Source: Planctomycetota bacterium (GTDB lineage: Bacteria > Planctomycetota > Planctomycetia > Pirellulales > Pirellulaceae). Taken from it: a DNA stretch of 49,230 nt. The translations under genes and the position numbers were made by a program. The DNA lies in the NCBI GenBank assembly GCA_016872725.1, contig VGZC01000045.1:1-49230 (forward strand), given 5' to 3'. The notes below the pieces were generated by a model. The model made no database searches and was not told where the DNA came from. It saw nothing but the letters and a program-made list of their open reading frames with translations. Shown here piece by piece: positions 33,841 through 41,100 of the stretch; positions within the stretch are counted from its first letter, which is position 1, and every line of letters starts with the position of its first letter.

Positions 33841-34831
33841 GCGACTGGGACGCGGGTTGGCCGCCCTGCTGGGCACGCCGATGGACGACGGATTTGGACC
33901 GCTGGCGGCCGACCTGGCCTCCGGTGCGGCGGCGTCGCAGGCCGGCGCGGCCGCGGACCGGCCTCGATTGAAGGTGCATCCCGCGGCGATCGACGACGAA
34001 CCCGTTGCCGACGACCCGAACGACGTGCTGCTCCATCTGAATGTGTATGAGATCGACGACAATCCGTTCCAACCGAGGCGGACGTTTCGGGAAGAGGAGA
34101 TCGCGTCGCTCGCCGAGAGCCTCAAAGCCCACGAGATGCTCCAGCCCGTGCTCGTGCGCCGGGTCGGCGATCGGTATCAGCTCATTTCCGGCGAGCGGCG
34201 GTTGCGGGCGGCGATCCACGCGGGGTGGACGACCGTGCCCGCGAGGCTGCGCGAAGCCGACGACCGGCTCGTCGCCGAACTGGCGATCGTCGAGAACCTG
34301 CAGCGGAAGGACTTGAATGCCGTCGAGAAGGCCCTTTCGTTCAAACGCTATTTGGACCAGCATCAGTGCACGCAGGAGGACCTGGCGCGGCGACTCAAGA
34401 TCGACCGGTCGTCGATCGCGAACATGATTCGCCTCTTGGAGTTGCCGGCCGAGATTCTCGAAGCGATCAGCGCGGAAACCCTTTCGGCCGGCCACGCGCG
34501 GTCGTTGTTGCCTCTGGGCGACGAGCGGCTTCAGATCGAGTTTTGTCGCAAGATCCAGCAGGATGGCTGGAGTGTGCGCGACACCGAGCGTCTGGTGGCC
34601 GAGCGGATCGCGCAGGAGGACGGAGCGCCCCAGTCGCGTTCCTCGATGAAACGGCGGCTCAAGAGCGAACATGTGGCGGCCCTCGAACGCCAATTGCGCA
34701 TGGCCATCGGAACGAAGGTCGAGATCCGGGCGAACGCGCAGGGAAAAGGGCGCGTCATTGTCCATTTCAGTGGACACGACGAATTCGAGCGATTGGTCGA
34801 GTATCTTTCGGGCCGCCCATCGGAAGGCTGA
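33827..34831 (+). CDS. parB: Chromosome partition protein ParB (Spo0J), parS-binding CTPase
   Basis: 334 aa from GTG at 33827 inside the end of parA. The N-terminal ParA-stimulating motif RRLGRGLAALLG is at 5-16, followed by a variable linker to about 75. The ParB/Srx fold has the CTP-binding GERRLRA at 122-128, then the helix-turn-helix around 181-205 (TQEDLARRLKIDRSSIANMI) that reads parS, and a C-terminal dimerisation domain ending near HFSGHDEFERLVEYL. All features of chromosomal ParB are present, and the two parS-like sites lie about 1 kb upstream. Confidence 0.95.
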   Translation: MTKDRRLGRGLAALLGTPMDDGFGPLAADLASGAAASQAGAAADRPRLKVHPAAIDDEPVADDPNDVLLHLNVYEIDDNPFQPRRTFREEEIASLAESLKAHEMLQPVLVRRVGDRYQLISGERRLRAAIHAGWTTVPARLREADDRLVAELAIVENLQRKDLNAVEKALSFKRYLDQHQCTQEDLARRLKIDRSSIANMIRLLELPAEILEAISAETLSAGHARSLLPLGDERLQIEFCRKIQQDGWSVRDTERLVAERIAQEDGAPQSRSSMKRRLKSEHVAALERQLRMAIGTKVEIRANAQGKGRVIVHFSGHDEFERLVEYLSGRPSEG

Positions 34832-35195
34832 CCGCCGAAGGGTTTTCGGTGATGATCCGCCGGAAGGACGCTATAATGAGCCTACCCGGAGACTGAGAAA
34901 TTCGAACCACGACATGCCCTGCCACCACCAAGTTTACCCCCCTTCTGCCATTGGGGCCAAGATCAATGCGCAACTCGCGACATGCGCCCGACATGCGCCC
35001 GACATCCAGATCGTCGATCGGTTGATCTGGACGGATCGGGAGTTCCCGGCTATCCTCTTCGCCCTGGGGCGGACCGGCCCGCGACGCCTCCCGCCAATAC
35101 GTCCGAGCACGAACCGCACGGGCCCGAATCGGTCGGCCTGCTGACGGCGATCGGCATCCGACGACGAGACCGCGATCCACAGGGAGGTGGTGATC
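34832..35195. promoter_or_regulatory. Intergenic region with a consensus -10 box
   Basis: This 364-bp gap between parB and a secreted-protein gene has TATAAT at 34872-34877, a perfect -10 hexamer in otherwise GC-rich sequence, but no good -35 at 16-18 bp. CCGAA/TTCGG arms just after the parB stop could form a weak hairpin. An 11-bp direct repeat CGACATGCGCC occurs twice at about 34977-34999. A 76-codon open frame from 34914 has no ribosome site and is not called. Confidence 0.4.
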
Positions 35196-35957
35196 ATGCG
35201 AGCCGATCGACGAGTCCGGTGGATCAGCATGGTCCTGATGTGCGCGGCGAGCGCTGTCCGCGCGCAGGACTTTCGAGTGGAAACCGACGTGTTCGCGCCG
35301 GGCGCGAAGGAGCCGGCCGCCGAGTTCCTGACGATTTTCTACGGCAACACGATTTACGACTTTCGACTGTCCGAACCGCGCGAGATCACGGTCTTCGACA
35401 TGGCCCGAGGCCGATTCATCCTGCTTGACGTCGCGCGGAAAATGAAGACCGAGATCACGACATCGGAGATCGATGCGTTCAACCAGGAGCTGCGGCGACG
35501 AGCCGGGGATCGCGACCAGGCCTTTTTTCAGCCCGATCTCACCTATTCGTTCGATGAGGAAGAGGGTCGACACGATCTGACGAGTGACAAGTTGACTTAT
35601 CGCGCCAAGGGGATCCGGCCCAAATACGCCGAAGCCGTCGATCGATATCGGGTCTTCGCCGACGCCTATGCCCAGATCTCCGCCGTCCGGCCGGGCAACC
35701 TGCCGCCCTACGGTCGCCTCCAACTCAACAAGGTCCTGGCGGAACACGGCGAGATCCCGGAAGACATCGAGCGAACCGTGACGGTCGCCAATATCTTCCC
35801 GCCGAAAAAGATCACCGCGCGCACCCATCACTTGGCGAACTGGATCCTTTCCGAACAGGATCAGCGGCGGATCCGCGAGGCCGGCGATCAGATCGCCGAA
35901 TTCAATTCGGTCACCATCGATCAGTATCTTGGCGTCCCCGCCGTAGCCTCCAAATAG
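35196..35957 (+). CDS. Secreted protein of unknown function, 253 aa
   Basis: The start is ATG at 35196 with GGGAGG about 9 nt upstream, preferred over a GTG at 35187 that overlaps that site. The signal peptide MRADRRVRWISMVLMCAASA ends at A-V-R-A-Q-D. The mature protein has an N-terminal beta-rich part (FLTIFYGNTIYDFRLSEPRE) followed by helices with KYAEAVDRYRVFADAYAQI and a C-terminal RRIREAGDQIAEFN segment. It contains no cysteine after the signal and no catalytic motif I can name. The general pattern recurs in planctomycete secreted proteins, but I cannot give a function. It faces the DUF6807 gene tail to tail, 48 nt away. Confidence 0.78.
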   Translation: MRADRRVRWISMVLMCAASAVRAQDFRVETDVFAPGAKEPAAEFLTIFYGNTIYDFRLSEPREITVFDMARGRFILLDVARKMKTEITTSEIDAFNQELRRRAGDRDQAFFQPDLTYSFDEEEGRHDLTSDKLTYRAKGIRPKYAEAVDRYRVFADAYAQISAVRPGNLPPYGRLQLNKVLAEHGEIPEDIERTVTVANIFPPKKITARTHHLANWILSEQDQRRIREAGDQIAEFNSVTIDQYLGVPAVASK

Positions 35958-36005
35958 GCCGTCCCTTTCAACGGGAACCGCGACCGCGCGCCGCGCGAAT
36001 CGCCG

Positions 36006-36998
36006 TCATGGCGCCTTGGATTCCTTGCAATAGGCTTCAAATGCCTCGGCGATTCCGCCCTGAGCGGCGTCGCCCGCATGCAGGATGACTCGGTAATAGA
36101 GCCGCAGGTGTCCGCCCTTCGCGACGGTGTGGGAACCGTCGGCCTTGGGATCCTGAAGGAAGTCGCGCAAGCCGAACGGATTGGCGGCAAACAACCCGTA
36201 CGTGCGTACGTGCCAATAGGTCGGATACCGAAAGCTCGAAGGGTGGTTCAAGATGGCGAGCCCCACGGTTTCCCCGTCGACGGGCCCCTGGTAGTCGACC
36301 CACGCGGCGCGCTTGCCCCAAGCCGCGCCGTCGGCAAGTCCCTCACTGGTCACGATTCGACCGCCTTTCTTGGCGTCGACTTCCATCGACCCGGCGACCC
36401 GGACTCCGAACGATCCTTCCTTCGTATCGCCGAAAACCAGATCGCCGTCGGTCGCGCGGAGCTCGAAATCGAAATCAACCCATCGAGTTCGCCCGTCCGC
36501 GCCAAACACCATCGTCCGGTGCTCCTCGCAAACACGCTTGCCCTCCATGTCGAGCCAATCGGAGCGGGCCGCTAGGATCGCATGATTCCCTTCCGCGGTC
36601 GCCTTGGTGTACTCGCGATGCGCGATCGTCCCATGCCGGTTTTGCTCGTCCCAAAAACTCAGGCCATTGACCTCCCCGTGCGTGAACCAGCACGACCGCT
36701 GATGTATGTGGTCCCGTTTCTCGCCAGGCACGTCGCGCATCGGATACGAGCGGGTCATTTCCTTGCCCGTCGGTCCGATCAACGGCCACAAGATCGGTTT
36801 CGTGCCCGATTGAGCCCAATACCGGGCGAACAGGCCGTCTCCGACTCTCACTGTGATTCCCTTGTCATCTTGTTCGAGCGTCAAGCGGCCGTCCTCGGCG
36901 GTCACCCGATTCCCCAGCAAGGTCGCCGCGATCCATGCGCAGGACGCAACAAACCCAACGCAGTCCCTGAACAAAGCTCGATGTCGCGAACAGGACAT
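36006..36998 (-). CDS. Secreted DUF6807 (PmoA-type) protein
   Basis: 330 aa from ATG at 36998 with GGAGG 7 nt upstream. The signal segment is near 12-33 (CVGFVASCAWIAATLLG, ending V-T-A-E). The fold is beta-rich throughout, with family marks KPILWPLIGPTGKEMTRSYP, the His-rich DHIHQRSCWFTHGEVNG (about 106-122), GDTKEGSFGVRVAGSMEV (about 205-222), WVDYQGPVDG, and HPSSFRYPTYWHVRTYGLFA near the C-terminus. DUF6807 proteins are abundant in planctomycetes and often sit among carbohydrate-degrading genes; no activity is proven to my knowledge. It is transcribed alone, convergent to the secreted unknown. Confidence 0.85.
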   Translation of the reverse strand: MSCSRHRALFRDCVGFVASCAWIAATLLGNRVTAEDGRLTLEQDDKGITVRVGDGLFARYWAQSGTKPILWPLIGPTGKEMTRSYPMRDVPGEKRDHIHQRSCWFTHGEVNGLSFWDEQNRHGTIAHREYTKATAEGNHAILAARSDWLDMEGKRVCEEHRTMVFGADGRTRWVDFDFELRATDGDLVFGDTKEGSFGVRVAGSMEVDAKKGGRIVTSEGLADGAAWGKRAAWVDYQGPVDGETVGLAILNHPSSFRYPTYWHVRTYGLFAANPFGLRDFLQDPKADGSHTVAKGGHLRLYYRVILHAGDAAQGGIAEAFEAYCKESKAP

Positions 36999-37304
36999 GG
37001 CATGACCTCCAGCCGGGTGAATCCCATCGACGGCAAGAACAGGGCGGCGCGCGGATCGAGTGAGCGGTGTCGCCCCGTATCGCTTGCGAGCGATTCGCCA
37101 TGGTACTCGCGTCCGGGCGCTCGTTCCAGCCGTACATCCCGGCTCGCCGCCAAAGCGCGCCTGTTTTGCCCTTTTTTTCACGGCAAGTTATTCCGCCCAC
37201 TCTGCCGATAGTTACTCCTGATGATATCTTTCCCATCCTTCCCGCACGAGCCGCGCGGATTCGCGGGGAACGTGCGACCATCATCCGAGGAGCGATCGCA
37301 CACC
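36999..37304. other. Divergent intergenic region, 306 bp
   Basis: It lies between the DUF6807 gene and the small 98-aa gene. A T-rich stretch at about 37160-37180 is flanked by TTGCC and GGCAA arms and, with the AT-rich patch at 37185-37235, is the likely promoter area for the plus-strand gene. No gene or clear -35/-10 pair was found. Confidence 0.35.
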
Positions 37305-37601
37305 ATGCCGGCGGACGTCGCACGCATTACGGATTTGCGGAGTTTACGGTCCTACATCGAAATGACGATTTGTGAGCGGAATGAACTGGAGGTCGGCGCG
37401 TTCCGCATGACGGAACGGATCCTACTGCGCGGGGGAACGGCGTGCGGCATCTACTTTTGCATGCACGGCCCGCGCAGTGTGAAACTCACGGCCATCTGGG
37501 AGACCGATCGGAATACGATCCTGTTTTACGGCTCGAACGGTCAGCGGCAACACCGAACGCAGTTGACCGCCGACACGAGCCTGACGGCGACGACCGCCTG
37601 A
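37305..37601 (+). CDS. Small protein of unknown function, 98 aa, upstream of csrA
   Basis: The start is ATG at 37305 with GAGGAG about 12 nt upstream. The sequence has normal composition, unlike nearby noise frames: a short helix (ITDLRSLRSYIEMTICER), then a probable small beta-barrel, ERILLRGGTACGIYFCMHG, PRSVKLTAIWETDRNTILFY, ending in a flexible Thr-rich tail. The pattern with G-x-Y-F-C-x-H-G-P-R reads like a conserved core. No signal peptide or membrane helix is present. It lies 219 nt upstream of csrA, which has its own promoter. I recall similar small proteins in planctomycetes but cannot name a family. Confidence 0.65.
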   Translation: MPADVARITDLRSLRSYIEMTICERNELEVGAFRMTERILLRGGTACGIYFCMHGPRSVKLTAIWETDRNTILFYGSNGQRQHRTQLTADTSLTATTA

Positions 37602-37747
37602 TCGCCGAGCGAATCGGGCATGCCGTACGCCGATCCCTCGTTTCGCGACCGACGGCTACCGAACGGCATGCGGGCGGAAGGCCGGCGTTCTCAGCCGTTC
37701 GACACGGAGCACGAAGAAACACCTGGACAAATGATCACAAAGCCCGC

Positions 37748-37775
37748 TTGACACGCGGCGGCGATTGTGTACAAC
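37748..37775 (+). promoter_or_regulatory. Predicted sigma-70-type promoter of csrA
   Basis: A perfect -35 TTGACA is at 37748-37753, then a 16-bp spacer and TACAAC (4 of 6) at 37770-37775. Transcription would start near 37782, leaving a leader of about 40 nt before the csrA ATG. Confidence 0.65.
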
Positions 37776-37820
37776 TGTTCACGTTCCTGGTCATCGCAAT
37801 ATCACATGGAGGTAGCTGGG

Positions 37821-38018
37821 ATGCTCGTACTTTCGCGCAAGGAAACGGAACGGATTCGGCTGGGCGACTCGATCATCGTGACGGTGGTGCGGGTCGCCGG
37901 CGACAAGGTGCGGCTGGGAATCGATGCGCCGCCCGATGTGCTGGTGCTCCGCGAGGAGCTCGAACCTCACGACCGGATCGCTCCGCTTGTCCCCGCGACC
38001 GACTTCTCGGCGCCCTGA
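37821..38018 (+). CDS. csrA: Carbon storage regulator CsrA
   Basis: 65 aa from ATG at 37821 with GGAGG 8 nt upstream. The protein starts MLVLSRKETERIRLGDSI and keeps the RNA-binding strands and the key arginine at position 44 (VLVLREEL). CsrA dimers bind GGA-containing leaders and alter translation and mRNA stability. Its own leader includes the GGAGG site, so autoregulation is possible. Neither fliW nor any flagellar gene, which often accompany csrA, is adjacent. The last 15 residues are a short Pro/Ala-containing tail. Confidence 0.96.
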   Translation: MLVLSRKETERIRLGDSIIVTVVRVAGDKVRLGIDAPPDVLVLREELEPHDRIAPLVPATDFSAP

Positions 38019-38023
38019 GGCGC
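38010..38023 (+). terminator. Weak hairpin at the end of csrA
   Basis: GCGCC-CTGA-GGCGC forms a 5-bp GC stem around the csrA stop codon. There is no U-tract directly after it, only a GC-rich stretch and three T's, so termination is uncertain. Confidence 0.25.
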
Positions 38024-38070
38024 GGGCGGGCTTTCCGTCGCTCACCGCCATGCTCGGGACCCGTGGCTGC

Positions 38071-38102
38071 GCGCACAGTCGATTCCGCGCACAGTCGATT
38101 CC
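38071..38102. repeat. Two-copy 16-bp tandem repeat
   Basis: GCGCACAGTCGATTCC is repeated exactly at 38071-38086 and 38087-38102, between the convergent csrA and the large peptidase gene. Function unknown. Confidence 0.9.
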
Positions 38103-38175
38103 GAATTGGACGGCCCGGTGATCGAGACCGGGCACACCTGGGGATCGGATGGCGCGCGGCGGGCCAAGTGGGCGG

Positions 38176-41100
38176 TCAGCGTTTTTCCACGACGACCCGG
38201 AATTCGATCGACTGACCGGCTCGAACGATTGTTGCGACGACCGATTGCCCGGGTTCCAACCCTTTCAGCATATCGGAAAACGCGCGCAGGTCGGCGATCG
38301 GCCGTTGATCGAGTCGCACAAGGACATCGCCGGCCCGCAAACCGGCCCGCGCGGCGGGTGAATCCGCGACAAGCGACTCGAATCGGACACCCGGTCCTTG
38401 GAAGTCGAACGCGGGAACCGCGCCAAAGACGACGCGCCGGCCCGTGCCTTCCGATGCGGGCCCGGTGGACGACGCATGGCCCGCGATGCGGACGGTGAGC
38501 GGCGGTTCGCGTTCGGCGATGTAGGCCACGGCCTCCTTGAGGAATGTGGCGATCCTGACCATGCCCGCCGTGTCGATTTTGTCCGTCGTATCGGTCGGCC
38601 GGTGATAGTCGGCATTCGCGCCCGAGAAGATCTGCACAGCGGGAATGCCCTTTTCCAGAAAGCTCGCTTGATCCGAACCCTCCGCGCCTTCCGCGATGTT
38701 CTTGCTCGGGATCCCCGTGACGAACGTGCAGCCGCGGAAAACATGTTGCCATTCCTCGGCGGAACCCGTCCCCAAGACCTGGATCGGTCCTTCATGGAGG
38801 CGGCCGACCGTATCGACATTGACCACGGCGCGGAGTTCCTCGAGCGGGAACGGCGGGTGTTGCGCGTAGTGCTTGGATCCCCAACGGCCGCATTCCTCGG
38901 CGGAGAACGCGGCGAAAACGATGTTGCGGGGGGCTCCGCGTTCCTCGGCGAGCACACGGGCCATTTCGAGCAGAATGGCGACGCCGCTCGCGTTGTCGTC
39001 CGCGCCCGGATGGACTTTTCCCTCGTCTCCGGCGTGCACATCGGGCCATCCAAGGCCCAAATGGTCGAAGTGCGCGCCGATCACGACCGACTGCGAAGCC
39101 CACTCGCTCCGCGCCCCGCGAAGGACGCCGACGACATTCCGGCACTCAACGGGCGCTCCCTTCGGACCTTGCTCGACGACAAACGTCTGAAAAAACGTGC
39201 CTTGATCGCCGGCCGGTTCGAGCCCGGCCTCCTTCATCGCGCGCGCGATGTATTCGGATGCGTCGCGCAGCCCGTTCGAACCCAGCCCGCGTCCCTCGCG
39301 TTCGGGCGAAGCGAGCCATTCGACATGGTCGCGCAGCGCCTTGCCGGCGAACGCGGGAGGGAGTTCGGCGAGCGCGGCGCGCGGGGCCGGTTGCCGGACC
39401 GTGTTCGCGTCCCGAGTGCCCGGCAGGTCGACGACCATGGGAGACCCCGTCGGCGCGTGCTGACCCTTGACCGTGTTGGTCGGCTCGACCCCTTCAAACG
39501 CGAGGTACGAGTACTTGCCGTAGTGCGGCAGTTTGCGGGCGAGCCCGGCAGCCGCCTCGCGCGGATCGATCGTGATCCAGCCGATCGCCCGCTCGTCGCT
39601 CCCGGGATGGCGGCGCATCACGACGGTCGAATGCCCGGCGAACGGAACACGCTCACCCTCGATTCGGATCGAAGCTCCGTCGCCATCCAAGCGAACGGAA
39701 TCGAGATCGCGAAGCACATCACCCGCGAATCGGTTTGTTCGACCCAGGACCCACACGTTGCGATCGGGGGGAAGTTCGACGAGATCCTTGTCCAGCGCCG
39801 TCTCGATCGCATGCTCATCGCTGCGCCATGCCTCGACGACCTCGTTCCACAGGGCGAGTTCGCTTGCGCCTTCCGCGGACGGAAGAACGGCGAGTGCCCG
39901 CGGGTCGCCGAAGATCTGGCCGATCGAGGGCGGCGTTTCGCGCGGATCGAGATGGCGAAACAGGTCGAATGCCGGATCCACGGCGATACGGCTCGGCCGC
40001 GCGTCGACTTCCACGCGCCAGGCCGATTCGCGGCCGTCCGAAACGACAACCGTTTCCGCCGGATCTCCGGCACCCGTGATGACGATCGGTACGCGCAGCC
40101 GGAAGGGTTCGCCGTCCTGCACCTGCAGCAACGTGCCCGATACTTCGAATCGTCCGCCGCTCGGGCGCGCCTCGATGCCGCGCAACGCCAGTTTCGGAGC
40201 GCCCGTGCGATGGACCCACTGCGTAACGACGGGATCGAGAGTCTGCCCGTGCGTTTCCTCCCAGGCACGCCGCAAGTCGTCGAACGTCGCCCGCGCGCCG
40301 CGGTGTTTCGCGTAGAACGCGGCGAGCCCCTTCTTGAACGGTTCATCGCCGATCTCGCGGCGGATCATGTGGAAAAGCATCAACGACTTTCCGTAGCCGA
40401 CCGCCTCGGTCGCCGCGCTGTGGCGGGACCGGAACTCGACGAGCGGGAAGTCGCGACCCTCTCGCACATAGTCGCGGTATTTCTGCAGCGTGTTGCGCCG
40501 GTACTCGGCTCCCGCTCCCCGCTGCTCCTGGACCAGATGATCGGCGAGGTACGCCGTCAGGCCCTCGCACCAATTCCCCTTCGAGACATCGACGAAGACC
40601 GAGTTGCCCCACCAGTTGTGCAGGATTTCATGCGGATACGACGAATGCAGGATGAAGGGGAACCGGATGACTTGCGGTCCGAGCAGCGTGAAGGACGGCA
40701 TCCCATAACCGGTTTCCCAGGAATTCTCCACGAGCGCGAACTTGGCGTAGGGATAGGGGCCGATCAGTCCGCGGTACATCTCGATGTAGCGGGAACCCGT
40801 ATCCAGGTATTTTTGCGCCAGGGTCGGATCGGGCGCGCGCAGGTAGACGCCCAGTTCGACCGTTCCCGCCGACTCGGTCTCGCGATGGAGCGGACCGCCA
40901 ACGAGATAGATGTCCTCCATCGGCCCTTCCGATTCCCATCGAGCCATGCCGTCGTCGCCGCGCGATGTGCCCTTTCCCTGACTGATCAGATGCCATTGGG
41001 GAGGAACGGGCGCTTCGAGCGAGAATTGGATCAGACGATCGCCGAACGTGGGCACCCACGTGCTGCGACCGTCGAGATAGACGCCTTGGTCGCCGATTTG

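Noticed and set aside
34914-35144. A 76-codon open frame after parB
   Set aside because: No ribosome site, no good start context and a Pro/Arg-rich tail. The preceding TATAAT is more likely the promoter of the next gene.
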